A stretch of DNA of 64,000 nt, from NCBI GenBank assembly GCA_014529385.2, contig CM043952.1:156461057-156525056 (forward strand), given 5' to 3'. Position 1 is the stretch's first letter, and every line of letters begins with the position of its first letter. Origin of the DNA: Adiantum capillus-veneris (lineage: Eukaryota > Streptophyta > Polypodiopsida > Polypodiales > Pteridaceae). Shown one piece after another: positions 34,322-45,005 of this stretch. The notes beneath the pieces are model-generated. The model worked only from the letters and a program-made list of their open reading frames with translations. It made no database searches and was not told where the DNA came from. The position numbers were made by a program, and so were the translations under genes.

Positions 34322-34907
34322 AAGAAAATAAGTAAAGAACCTTGTCTTTGCTTAATTCATTTGGGTAGGGTTCCTTGCATCGAAAGTAAGAGAATATTCC
34401 CTCGCTTTCATGCTTGTAAATCCCTACATTCTCATTATAGGTTGGGACCCTGGTTGCTTTCTTATCATACATAAAAAGTGCTCCAGGTCGATCAATGCTA
34501 GGAGGCGGTTCTTGGGTTTCTGAAATCATTTTCCCTTTTGCCACGTTATCCCCATATCTGTTGTAATCCTCAGGGTTACTCACTATCAGATAGTGGTTTC
34601 CCTTTTTGTCTCTAAATCTGTCTCCATCATCGTAGACTCGAATTATCTCTAGTCTCTGAGCCGGTCTTTCTTCAATACAAATACACTTGCGTCCCCGATA
34701 GTCAGAATAGACTAGGGCTCCCCTCGAGTTAGTTCCTTCCAAGAAAATTATAGTAAACTGGGTTTCGTTTAAAGGATGTAGGGAGGTGCTCCCTCCTGGC
34801 ATTGGTCCTTCACCGATGAAACCTCCTGGTTGTTGACTTCCCATCATGAAGAAGGACGTTTCCGACAAAGTGTCAGTATCACTACCCTCTTCAATGATTG
34901 GTGCCAA
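34245..34907 (-). CDS. Giant element: ORF upstream of gag, unknown function
   Basis: 220-aa frame, first ORF after the leader. It is acidic at the start (MAPIIEEGSDTDTLSETSFF), with later segments LVYSDYRGRKCICIEERPAQ and SRPGALFMYDKK-like text, and no recognised domain. Ogre-group elements are known for an extra ORF before gag. This position fits, but sequence homology is not shown. Confidence 0.65.
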   Translation of the reverse strand: MAPIIEEGSDTDTLSETSFFMMGSQQPGGFIGEGPMPGGSTSLHPLNETQFTIIFLEGTNSRGALVYSDYRGRKCICIEERPAQRLEIIRVYDDGDRFRDKKGNHYLIVSNPEDYNRYGDNVAKGKMISETQEPPPSIDRPGALFMYDKKATRVPTYNENVGIYKHESEGIFSYFRCKEPYPNELSKDKVLYLFSYETAMGKDIVFVDRTTTLCTVSRRE

Positions 34908-36674
34908 TGGGTCTAGTCTCGTCTGTGTTACACTCTCTTCTGTGGACGTGGTGCTAATTTGACTTTTGACACTTTTAGCTCCCGACTTAACAAAGGCTCA
35001 TGACCTTAAATACATAAGAATGAAAGTTTTGTTGCAAACTTAAAGCTTACCTGGACTCCTTCCTATATAGCTTTGTGATGACCTCCTTCCGAGATCTACA
35101 CAAGGATGGTTAGTCTGTTCACAAGTGTTTTCCCTGAATTACCAAAAATATTTCAAGTATATACAGCAACCACTTAGTCAGTCTTCTGGTGGTCCAATTT
35201 CAATTATGAAATGATGGCTGGGATCTATATAGAGAGTATGTCCTAGCAGTATAGTCACAAATTGCAAAAAGTGTCTGATTCACAACTTTCTTAGTCTATC
35301 GCGATAGACTGACATTTTGCTCTGGCACAAGTCAATTCAAAATTGTGACTTTACCCTTGAGTTCCAGTTACCCTCTAAAGCCTATCCCCCAAGTTTTGTG
35401 AAGTTTGGACACTTGGGTTGGGTTTTGGTCCCATTTTAGTATTTTAGTCGGAGCTTGATTCTCTATCTGACCCTCAGCTTGACCTTCAGTGATCTAAATG
35501 CCTTGAATTTTGGTGTGTCTGCTATTTAGGCCCTGATAAAGCTCTCCCTAGGGGAAATTTGAAAGAAAAGTTCCCCAGTAGAAAGTTCCTTGGTCTATCG
35601 CGATAGACTGGGCACTTTCTCCATTTTCAGCTTTTTTCCAAATTTTTCTCCACAGTTGGTTTAGCCTCCCCTTGTGTAGTGCATTGACCAATTTTGGCAC
35701 TGTTTGGACATTTGGTCAAAGACTTCTTGCCCTTGTCTCTGAATTCAGACTCCAAACACCAGTGTTGAAGTTTTGGGGTCAAAATTGGTGTTCAAATTCA
35801 CTCAATTTTTGTGAGTACCCTTGTATTGATGTGTTAAGCTTGTGGTATAAGGTTTTTTTGCTTGTTGCTAGACAAACACCACCTTTACCAGTCTATCGCG
35901 ATAGACCAGGCAGTGAGCAATGGGGACTTAATGTTTTGTCTGTTTTTGCATAGTCTTGTTCCCTATGTCCATATAAGTCTATCCCCCAAGTTTTGTGAAT
36001 TTTGGACTTATTTTGACCTCAAACTCAATCACTTCACAAATTTCACTTTTCTCTGACAATTCACACTCCATTGCACTTGAAGTGATGCAAATTTGATGAC
36101 ATTGCATCTTAAACTTGTGCACATCAGTCATACCTCATGACACAGTCAGTTTACCCTTGGCTAATGGTTATATCTCATCTTGGCCCCTTTAGGTTCACTT
36201 AGTGTTTCCTTATGACAATCACCTGTTTCTTTTTTTTTTGTTGGTTTTGGTCGCAGTTTTTATGTTTTCTCGAGTGTTGGATCATAAATTTCAATGTCGA
36301 CTCTTTTCACCCCTTTCAAGGGTATATGAGGTGAGTGTTGCTTTCAAGGCAAGCAAACAGCCTTATTGTTTCTTCTTTTTGTTTGTTTTTTGCGGTTTTA
36401 CAGCGTTTTTCTACTCTCTTTCTTCACAAGTATAACAAGCACTAAAAACCAAAAACCATAACTCCACATTATCCTACCTAACTAAATCTAACTAGTCGCA
36501 GACCCTCGGCAAGACACAGGCTTCTTGGCTATCCACTAGACCTCAGGATACTCTATCCTGGATCTTGTTCTAAAAGTTTCAGCTCTCTCTAGTCAAAACT
36601 AAAGCAAGCTAACCATTACACGAGTGACGTAGATCTCCCTACTTAAGGTCTTGTGTCCTCGGCAGCGGCGCCAA
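34908..36674 (-). other. Giant element 5' leader
   Basis: 1.77 kb between the primer site and the first ORF. It has no convincing frame and carries three palindrome copies about 300 bp apart. A phrase pair (aag.ctatcccccaagtttt followed by gtgaa.tttgga) recurs at about 35378 and 35976, showing that the leader is built from old tandem units. The primer site is at its right end (36661-36674). Confidence 0.8.
35293..35907. repeat. Palindrome array 2 of the giant element (3 copies)
   Basis: GTCTATCGCGATAGAC at 35294-35309, 35593-35608 and 35891-35906, with spacings of 299 and 298 bp. This nearly matches the 299-bp spacing in array 1, some 12 kb away. Degenerate relatives lie in the LTR: CTGTCGCGATAGACC at 37011-37025, GATCGCGATC at 37173-37182 and ACTATCGCGATGG near 37230. 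Confidence 0.95.
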
Positions 36675-37296
36675 TGTTTTATGGCAAAACTACTCCCCTG
36701 TTCATACTCACGAGCATGACACAGACAACATACTTATCATCCGATGACACGACTAACCCGTAGGTGCACGTAGGCAATCTCGTTAGCTTGTCAGCAGGCT
36801 GAGACCAATCTACACATACGCACTTTTATGATGCATCAATAACTAACCCTGATAGATTGCAACCCACTCTATCCCTTAACGCTCACAACACAGTTTACAC
36901 GTCCAATGAACTCGGAATTGCATCAAACTTGCTAGGCACCATCCTCTCACTAGGACATATTTACCTATAAGTCTAATCTCACCAGATTAGAACCCTAGCT
37001 ATCTCGAATACTGTCGCGATAGACCAACAGGTCATAATACAAAAGTGGGCGAAACTTAAGTTTATCAGTATCTATGTGTAGCTAATCTCTTGCTCATTCC
37101 ATGAAGCACTTGATTATTGAAAACAGACACCGTTTGTGCTACTTACAAGAAAAACAAGCTCGAGGAAGAATCGATCGCGATCAACTCGAAACGGCGAATG
37201 CGTGGCGTGGGTGCGTAGCTCTTGGAGAGACTATCGCGATGGTGTGGTCGCGCCGTGAATCCGGTGAGGGAGAAGCACGTAGCGAAGAGGATAAGA

Positions 37297-37383
<87 letters not shown>

Positions 37384-37742
37384 ACTCGTACGACATAGGA
37401 TTAATTCAAAAAATGTTATCCAAAATGGTTTTAAGGTGACTTTTATACTTTATTCACCTTGGCTCAAAAATGTACATGGGGTTCTCTTGCTCATGATTAC
37501 AAAGTGGGAATAAATCTGGGTGACTTTTATACTTTATTCACCTTGGCTCAAAAATGTACATGGGGTTCTCTTGCTCATGATTACAAAGTGGGAATAAATC
37601 TGAGTCCTAACTAACTGACTAATATTTACATAATCCAGACGAATGGATCAAAATGATAAAATGTCTTTGACATAAAAAATGGAATTTGATATGCTTTACA
37701 AGATGGGCTCATTATAACAGTTGGACCAATGGGGCTCCAACA
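36675..37742 (-). repeat. 5' LTR of the giant element
   Basis: 1068 bp, TGTTTTATGGC to GGGGCTCCAACA on the plus strand. It is longer than its partner because of a longer (CT)n run (37299-37381) and a tandem duplication of about 84 bp (about 37434-37603, unit starting ggtgacttttatactttatt). The primer-binding site lies immediately to its left. Confidence 0.93.
37299..37381. repeat. (CT)n microsatellite in the 5' LTR
   Basis: About 41 uninterrupted CT units. The same site in the 3' LTR has about 22 units, so the tract has changed length since insertion. Confidence 0.97.
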
Positions 37743-37747
37743 GCCAC
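37743..37747. repeat. Target-site duplication (right) of the 19.3-kb element
   Basis: GCCAC, identical to 18392-18396. Confidence 0.9.
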
Positions 37748-38953
37748 AGATATGCAAAAAAAAACACCTTTTAATATGTTAACATTAACATAAAAACGCA
37801 GGACAGTAATTAAAAAAAACCGTCCTCAACAGTAATTTTTTCAAAAGACCTACAATCATAAAACATATGGCCGAGGAAGCAGACCTGAGTGTTTGACGAA
37901 GTCAGCTCCATGCTTCAGTACCTCGCAAAAAATTCAAGGTAAGGCAACAACAAAACAAAGCTAAGTGAGGGCCAAAGAGGTGCCCTCACCTCATTATATA
38001 GAGGAAGGAGGGAGAGAGGCGGTCTGCCTAGATCGAAGCCATGAGTAAAATCGTCATGAGTATACCGACTATGTTACACGACAGTGAGGCCGCCTCTAGT
38101 TGTAGAGAGAGCCCCTGCGCCTTCACGGTAAATAATGGCAATAGGATAGTAAACCATAAGACAAAAAACCTACTCGTAGGTAATACATACGGGCCTAGTC
38201 CCATGGTGTGGGGGTGTTTTTTTTAAAAAAAACCAAAATTATAGCTAAGTACTACTGTGTGTGTGTGTGTGTGTGCGCGCGCGTGCGTGCACGCGCGCAC
38301 TTGGTCGAACCTCTTTTTTTGTATCTATATCACTTACCCAAAACTTGACTTGTTCTTTCCACCCTATTAGATATTTCCTCATCTAGACTACTTGTGATTT
38401 ATACATTTTACAATTCTAACAACAGAGACAATTGTGCGCCATCAACAGGGCAGTCTGATTGAGCAATGTCAAGATTCATTTCTATCATCAATGAGGTCCC
38501 TCATTAGAGAGAAAAAGAAGAAATATTTTCTCAGCTTCTCTTCAACAAGTGTGCACTCATCTTTGGCTTTAGCTTTAGCACTTGTACCCCTACTTTGAGC
38601 TCCCTCTCTCTCAACAACAAGGGATGGTGGATGAGCACTTGTACCCCTCCTTCGGACTCCCTTTCCTCAATAGCAAGTGATGGTGGCTTCATTACACTCC
38701 AAATGTTTATCATCATAAGATAATCTTTTATTTTTGTTTTCCAAGCATTGAAATGCACGATTAGAAAATATTTCTTGATATGGAATGTGTCTCTGTGGAT
38801 TTGAAGAATCTTTCTTGATATGGAATGTGTCTCGGTGGATTTGGAGAATCTTTCTTGAGCCAGCTTTGAATGTAGGAGTAGGACCTGCAAGAATTCTATG
38901 ATAGTCCCATTCCAAGTTTTTAAGGCAACTGAATGAAAATGGTCTAAAGCTAA
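37748..38953. other. Spacer with small tandem repeats
   Basis: No recognisable gene. It holds a TG/CG dinucleotide run at about 38258-38300, a two-copy repeat of about 57 bp (agcacttgtacccct, at 38576 and 38634) and a two-copy 40-bp repeat (tttcttgatatggaatgtgt, at about 38769 and 38811). A TATATA-like motif near 37996 is not linked to a gene. Confidence 0.55.
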
Positions 38954-38958
38954 AGTGG

Positions 38959-39135
38959 TGTGAGTGTACGCGGGAGCGCTTGCATACGAGTGCACGGTGT
39001 AGTGCACTGCAGCAGAGACGTGATCTAGTGCTCTCGGTGAGAAGATTGCTCACCGCTCTTTATTCTTTTATATTATTCAAAGAATAAGTGAATTGTTAGT
39101 GATGGGCCGCCAACCACTTGGCCTAAACCCCAACA
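38959..39135 (-). repeat. 3' LTR of copia copy C
   Basis: 177 bp, TGTGAGTGTACGCG to CCTAAACCCCAACA on the plus strand. The minus-strand polypurine tract AAAGTGGGAGAT is adjacent at about 39136-39147. Confidence 0.85.
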
Positions 39136-42100
39136 ATCTCCCACTTTAAGGCCAATGTGGCCCAAGTGGCTAAAGTGTAAGGGTTGGTTTTAACAACTAT
39201 ATAAGTGTGAAGCATGACCATGGCTTCACTCTACACCCATCATCTCTATGCAATGTGAAAACCGCTTTGAAGAAAGGCTCTTTGTCAGAGCATCTATTGG
39301 GTTTTCATCCGTGTGAACTTTGGCTAACCCAATGTGTTTACTAGCCAAAATATCATGTGTCACATGATACCTAACCTCGATGTGCTTTGATTTGGAATGA
39401 AACACGGGGTTCTTTGCTAACGCAATTGCATCCTGGCTATCACAATGTAGCACTAGAGTTTGGTTTATACCAAGGTCTCCCACTACATGAGATAACCACA
39501 TAGCTTCCTTGCTGGCACTAAAAATTGCAACACAGTCAGCCTCAATGGTGGAAGACGAACTACAATTTTGGAGACACAATCTCTAAGAGACTGCTGCTCT
39601 AGCAAACAAGGAGACATAGTCAAATGTGAATGTCCATACAACCCGCATAATTGGAATCAATGTATCCACCTATGGATGCATCACTGTTCCCACAGTGTAG
39701 GCATGCGCTAGATGAACCCTTGATGTATCTCAAGATATGCTTCACTACTTCCCAATGCTTTTTGCCCGGATTTTCTATATACCCACTGACCACTCCCAAT
39801 GCAAATGCTATGTTTGTTCGCATGATAACCATGGCGTACATAAGACTGCCAACTGCCAAAGAATATGGCACCTTTTCCATCTTTGCCTTTTCAACATCCG
39901 GTTTGGGAAATCATTCTTGCTAGGTTTTACATATGCATCCATTAGGGTACTCAATGCTTCCGCCCTTGCATGTTAAAAGTTTACAAGACCTTGTGAATAT
40001 ACTCTTCCTATGATAGTTCAAGTATTCCATGCTGACAATCTCTCTTTATACGCATACCAACAAAGTCATGTGCATAGCCCAAATCTTTCATGGAAAACTG
40101 CTTGCTTAAGGCATCCTTGAGAAGTGCAATCTCAAATTTGGACGTACAAAATTAGAATGATGAGAGAAACATCGTTCAACCTCCTTGTGTACAAGCAGTG
40201 ATCCTCTTGGCTATGTGCATAACCTTGGGAATGAATGTACTTAGCAAACTTGATGTATCACTGCCTTGAGCCTTGCTCGTCATCACATCCATTTGGACCA
40301 ATTCCATGTCCTATATGGCTATTAGACCAAGCACAAGATGGAGTGTAGTCATCTTGATCACTGGAGTAAAATCTCATCAAAATCTACGCCTTCTTTTGCT
40401 TGAATCCTTTAGCAACCAATCTAGCCTTATACTTAGGCTCGGGATCTTTGGTCGTGTACATCTTCTTGTACACCCATTTGCAAGGCAATGCTTGTTTACC
40501 CTCTGGTAACTCTGTCAATTTCCAAGTCTCATTGTCTAAACTTGAGCTATACTCAGATTGCATAGCCTGCTCTCACTTCATGTTATCTTCCATCTGAATA
40601 GATTCTTTATAACAAGTGCGCTCATCGCAGTCAATGACTAACAAATAGTCCAATCCTGCCTCAAAATTCTCAAGTGCACAAGATACACGAGAAGATCTTC
40701 TAAGTGTCTAACTGCTAGATTTCACTCTCTCTGGAGCAACATTTGTGTGTGTAGTAGTAGAAGGTGTGTCACTAGCACGTCCAACATTTTGCGTAACTAG
40801 TGGTGAGGCAAGATCCTCAAACCTTACTTTGCAGTATTCAATCTCTTTCACTGGATGTCTATGCATCTTAGACTTGTTGAATATCACATGTGAGCTACGT
40901 ATAACCTTCTTATATTTGGGGTGCCAGAGATGATATCCAATCTCTTCATCCACACCATATCCGATGAAGATGCACTTGTGTGATTTGGGATCGAGCTTCT
41001 GTCTAAGCTCTTTTGGCACATGTGATAATGTCTCACACCCAAATATACGTAATCTATCATAATTCGGTTGTTTGCCCATCCACGTCTCTTGTGGAATCAA
41101 GTAAAAATATGTCATAATAGCTCCTCTCAAAACTCCTGAGGTAAAGTGGTCATAGACAACATAGAAGTGACCCCTTCCTAGATAGTTGTACATCCTTTTT
41201 GTTGCACCATTCTGAGCAGGTGTGTAAGGTGTGGTGAACTATCTTCTAATGCCTCCTTTACTGTAAAATTCCTTCAACAACTGAAAGGAAATATACTCGC
41301 CTTCATTGTTTGTTCGCAAAGCTTTAAGCTTTCTACCTTATTGGTTTTCTAACATTGCTAAGAACTCTTGAAAGACACTAAAGACTTCACTCTTTTGCTT
41401 CAAGAGATAAACCCACACCTTCCTAGTAGAGTCATCTATGAATGTTAGGAAGTATAGTGCCCTCGCTAGAGACTTAATAGGCATAGGTCCTCATAAATCT
41501 CTATGAACAAGATCTAGAGGACTTCCTAATTCCTAGTCTAAAGGCGTTGAGGTCAACCTAGTCTGTTTTCCGTAAATGCAATGCTCACATAAAGAAAATT
41601 TAGAGTACTCTAACACGGGGATATAGCAACAACATTGCAATGCCTTCATTCCTTTTTGACTCATATGTCCCAGCAGGCTATGCCACAACTCAGTAGACAG
41701 TAGCTCGACTACGCAAATAGAATTCTCTTTCACTACGACATAAAGTGAATACAACAAGCCAGACTTCAGGCCTTCAAGTATGACAAGGTTTCCCTTTTTT
41801 ATGATCCAAGGACCATGTGCGAAAATGGTAGTGTAAGCTAAATCGTCTAATTGCCCAACAGACGTCAAACTCTTTGTCAATTTGGGTACATGTCTGACAT
41901 TCTGTAGCATAAACACAGTTCCATTACCCATACAACATTTTATGGTCCCAATACCGCAAAGCTCATAAGGATTCCCCAACTTTATTATACCATGTGTAGC
42001 AGTATATGTGGAGAACCACTCGTTATGAGGAGTCACATGAAAGCTCGCATGTGAGTCCACTATCCAATTCTCGGTATAAAACTCGTCAAGAGCTAGCAAT

Positions 42101-44137
42101 GCATCAAGACTCAAATCTGAGGTGAAGATCAATACATCTGATAGCTTTGTCACATCAAGAACAATCTCAGCATAGCTAGAGACTCAACAACATTAAGTTA
42201 TTCAATCTTCAAATTGCTCTTAGGTGTGTCGAACTTTCCTTTTTCTCTGCCCTTTTCACGCTGGAATGCATGCAACACATTGACCATGACTATGACCACA
42301 CTGCCATGTCTTGTCACGGTTACCACTAGCCATATACGCATCACCATTCCCAATTGCATCAAGAGACTGATGTCTAATCTCCTCAGTGAGCAACGTGCTA
42401 GTAACGTCATTGAAAACAAGCTTGCCCTTAGGTGCAGAATTACTTATAACTGTATTAAATGTATCCCATGACAATGGCAAGGAACATAGCAAGAGGATGG
42501 CCTTTATTTCATCATCAAAGTTAAGATCTTTGGAAGTAAGCTGTGAAAAGACATTGTTGAGGTCATTCAAATATGAGCTAACATTGTTGTCTTCTTTAAT
42601 GTTCATGCGCATAAGTTTCCTCATAAGAAAAACCTTGTTTGAGGCACTTTTTCCATCCCATGCTACACATAAGACATCCCATAAATCTTTGGCATTGGTC
42701 TTATCGATTATTGTGAAGTGGATGGATTCACCAAGGTGCAAGTGAATGGCCGACATAGCACGCTCATTCAATCTTCCCACTGATCATCACTATATGCATT
42801 CTCTTTTCTCTCACGCAAAGTTGTTATCAATCCCTTATTGATCGACACATCTTGCGTGTGTTGCTTCCAAATTGCAAAGTTTTTGCCATCAAATGTTTTG
42901 TTGTAGTACTCATCCTTGTTCGAAGCACTACTAGCAGCCATAGTTCAAGAGAATGTCACCCAAAAAAATCTTATGGCAAAATTTTTGGGTGAAATTTTGA
43001 TAGAGTCTCCCCTATAACATGAGAAAACCCTCAAGACAATATGCAGCAAAACCACTATGTGAAAAACCAAATATACCAAGATCGCATTGAGGGACTCCCG
43101 AGAAAAATCCGACAGAGTCTCCTCTATTTGGAGATCAAAATCTCAAGAAAAAAGAGACCCAAAATAGCACATAAACCAACAAAGTATAATCATCGGGTAA
43201 AGACTGCCATGAACTGCTCAAATAAACTGTCGGGATGACTGCCAACTCGCCGTCAAAGCACATATACCCGTCTATATATAACATATGGCATAAGGGTCTC
43301 CAGCAACCTAATCCACCTCACACTAGGTAACCAAACCCTCAGTGTTTGGCTTCAGAAAACCTCACGCAACGACCCTTACAAAAGGCTATGCAGACTCAAA
43401 GACTAGCCACAATCTTAGAATGGGCTCTCCCAAACCGAGTCAGAGATGGCCAAGACAAGCCAAAAAATGACTTCACAATGTCGTACTAGATAAGTGCTAA
43501 AAGAGATGCGAGAAAATTTGTACCCATGTCTCTCCCTGCGGGGAGTGAAAACCTCTCTCAACATAGCACAGTAGCACCACAAGTGCTAATCATGCATAAA
43601 CCAGCACATAAAACTCCCAGTAGAGAAAGAATCTTCAACCATAGGCAAATTTGTCAATGGCATAAAGAGACAGATGCTAGATGCAAAATCGGCAAAACTT
43701 TGATAGCATAAAGGCATAAAATGACTCACAAAACCAAAAGACCAGCCATAATGAGTAACAATCTGGGAGTACCTCTCCATCGGAATCTCAAACGCAATCT
43801 ACATACAACATTGCATGCTACCAGAGATGCCATATATGTGCCAGAACTGGTATGGCAAAACCAACTTTCTAAAAACTATAGAAGAGAGGACAGATCTGTA
43901 GCAAACAAGCTCTATGAACCTGTCTCCACATGTACCTATTAGCCAATGCGACTATGGCACAAACTCAGAGAAACGTGATCTCTAAACCACAAAAGGCATA
44001 CATCACTAAGCACTCTGGTGTATGCATCAAAAACCTTGCTTGTTGATGTCGATGTCGATTCTGAAAAGAAGTCGAGGCTGATGCTATACCTGAACATGTA
44101 GAAAACTGAAAATCGGCGAGCCGATGCTGTGAAAATC

Positions 44138-44142
<5 letters not shown>

Positions 44143-44221
<79 letters not shown>
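44143..44221. repeat. (AG)n microsatellite in the copy C leader
   Basis: About 39 AG units on the plus strand. A complementary CT run of equal length lies 217 bp to the right. Confidence 0.97.
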
Positions 44222-44226
<5 letters not shown>

Positions 44227-44436
44227 GAACGTTGGGCTGATTTGTGTATGTGTCAAAATCAGTCCCTCTTCTCTCTCTCCAATGCGTCTCCGAGAGAGAA
44301 AATGGATGGGAGAGACACCGATGCCATAAGATAGATTTCTCTATCTATTCCCGGAGGGGGGTGTGTGTGTATACAGGTACGCAGATGCTTTGCTGCTCAC
44401 CAAATTTCTCATGTCGATTGCATAGACCAAGAAAAT

Positions 44437-44437
<1 letters not shown>

Positions 44438-44525
<88 letters not shown>
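44438..44525. repeat. (CT)n(TG)n microsatellite in the copy C leader
   Basis: About 39 CT units (44438-44515) followed by five TG units. With the AG run at 44143-44221 it forms a potential stem of about 78 bp. Confidence 0.97.
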
Positions 44526-44526
<1 letters not shown>

Positions 44527-44820
44527 CTCTCCTTGCTCACTGTGTATCTGTAGCCCTGTGACGAGAGCCCAAAGATTCACCAACATTTTAAGCTACCAGC
44601 ACTATTGATTAATTTAGCGCTATCTTTAATTTCTTCATTAGTGTTAATATTTTGCGGTGCTATTCACCTTTGGCTTCCGAACTCAAAAGCTCATAGTGTT
44701 GCAATCCATCGATCTTGTCCTTTTTTACTTTGCAGGCCTTTGCCAAGCAAACCTTAGCTTGTCGTGAAGCCCGTGCTCACATCGAGAGCGGATCGACAAT
44801 TGCCATGCTCTGATACCACT

Positions 44821-45000
44821 TGTAAGCATATGTGAGAGTGTGTGTGTGTGAGTGTGTGGTGTAGTGCAGTGGAGTAGAGACGCGATCTGGTGGAGCTCTC
44901 GATGAGAAGATTGCTCACCGCTCCTTATTCTTCTATATTATCCAAAGAATAAGTGAATTGTTAGTGGTGGGTGGCCGCCCACTTGGCCTAAACCCCAAGA
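44821..45000 (-). repeat. 5' LTR of copia copy C
   Basis: 180 bp, TGTAAGCATATGTGAG to CCTAAACCCC, homologous to 38959-39135, with the iMet-tRNA primer site just inside (about 44805-44819) and AGTGG directly outside. Confidence 0.88.
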
Positions 45001-45005
45001 AGTGG

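Larger units (their letters stand above)
18397..37742 (-). mobile_element. Giant (19.3 kb) Ty3/gypsy LTR retrotransposon with extra ORFs
   Basis: Minus-strand element bounded by LTRs (18397-19345, 36675-37742) and a GCCAC target duplication. The minus-strand primer site TGGCGCCGCTGCC, next to the right LTR, is of the type seen in Tat/Athila-like plant gypsy elements (tRNA-Asp type, from memory). Order from the 5' end is a leader with a palindrome array (about 34.9-36.67 kb); an ORF of unknown function (about 34.25-34.9 kb); gag (about 32.95-34.3 kb); zinc-knuckle region (about 32.8-32.9 kb); protease; RT-RNase H; duplicated integrase zinc-binding segments; integrase core; a C-terminal tail with a second protease-like domain; a 2.8-kb spacer with a second palindrome array; and 3' ORFs including one of 642 aa. 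RT-before-INT order makes it Ty3/gypsy. Size, the pre-gag ORF and long LTRs recall the Ogre/Tat group. It is broken in gag-pol, about half a dozen breaks. LTRs differ at roughly 2.5% of sites, so it is young. Confidence 0.93.
38959..45000 (-). mobile_element. Ty1/copia retrotransposon, copy C (broken, older)
   Basis: 6.0-kb minus-strand element with LTRs 38959-39135 and 44821-45000 and target duplication AGTGG (38954-38958 and 45001-45005). The primer site TGGTATCAGAGCATGG (minus strand) is at about 44805-44819. Parts in element order are a 1.9-kb leader with two microsatellites; gag starting near 42941 (MAASSASNKDEYY) with a UBN2 region ('VFLMRKLMRMNIKEDNNVSS'); protease/GAG-pre-integrase region (about 41.5-42.15 kb; WIVDSHASFHVTPHNEW, LWHSLLGHMSQKGMKAL); integrase and post-integrase segment (about 40.7-41.5 kb; CIFIGYGVDEEIGYHLW); RT pieces (about 39.6-40.6 kb; VGSLMYAMV); and RNase H (about 39.2-39.6 kb; DSQDAIALAKNPVFHSKSKH). 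It is broken at many points, more than ten. LTR divergence of over 10% makes it the oldest of the bounded elements here. It is a different family from copies A and B. Confidence 0.93.

Noticed and set aside
23098-35907. Palindrome arrays considered as a CRISPR array
   Set aside because: Spacers would be about 280 bp, the repeat is a short exact palindrome, and the setting is a eukaryotic retrotransposon with no cas genes.
37101-37439. Plus-strand open frame MKHLIIENRHRLCYLQ... present in both LTRs of the giant element
   Set aside because: It is antisense to the element, ends in a microsatellite-coded Ser-Leu run, and is present twice only because LTRs are copies. No independent support for a gene.
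43939-44586. Frames with long Ser-Leu or Arg-Glu repeats
   Set aside because: They are coded by the GA/CT microsatellites and have no normal protein sequence around them.
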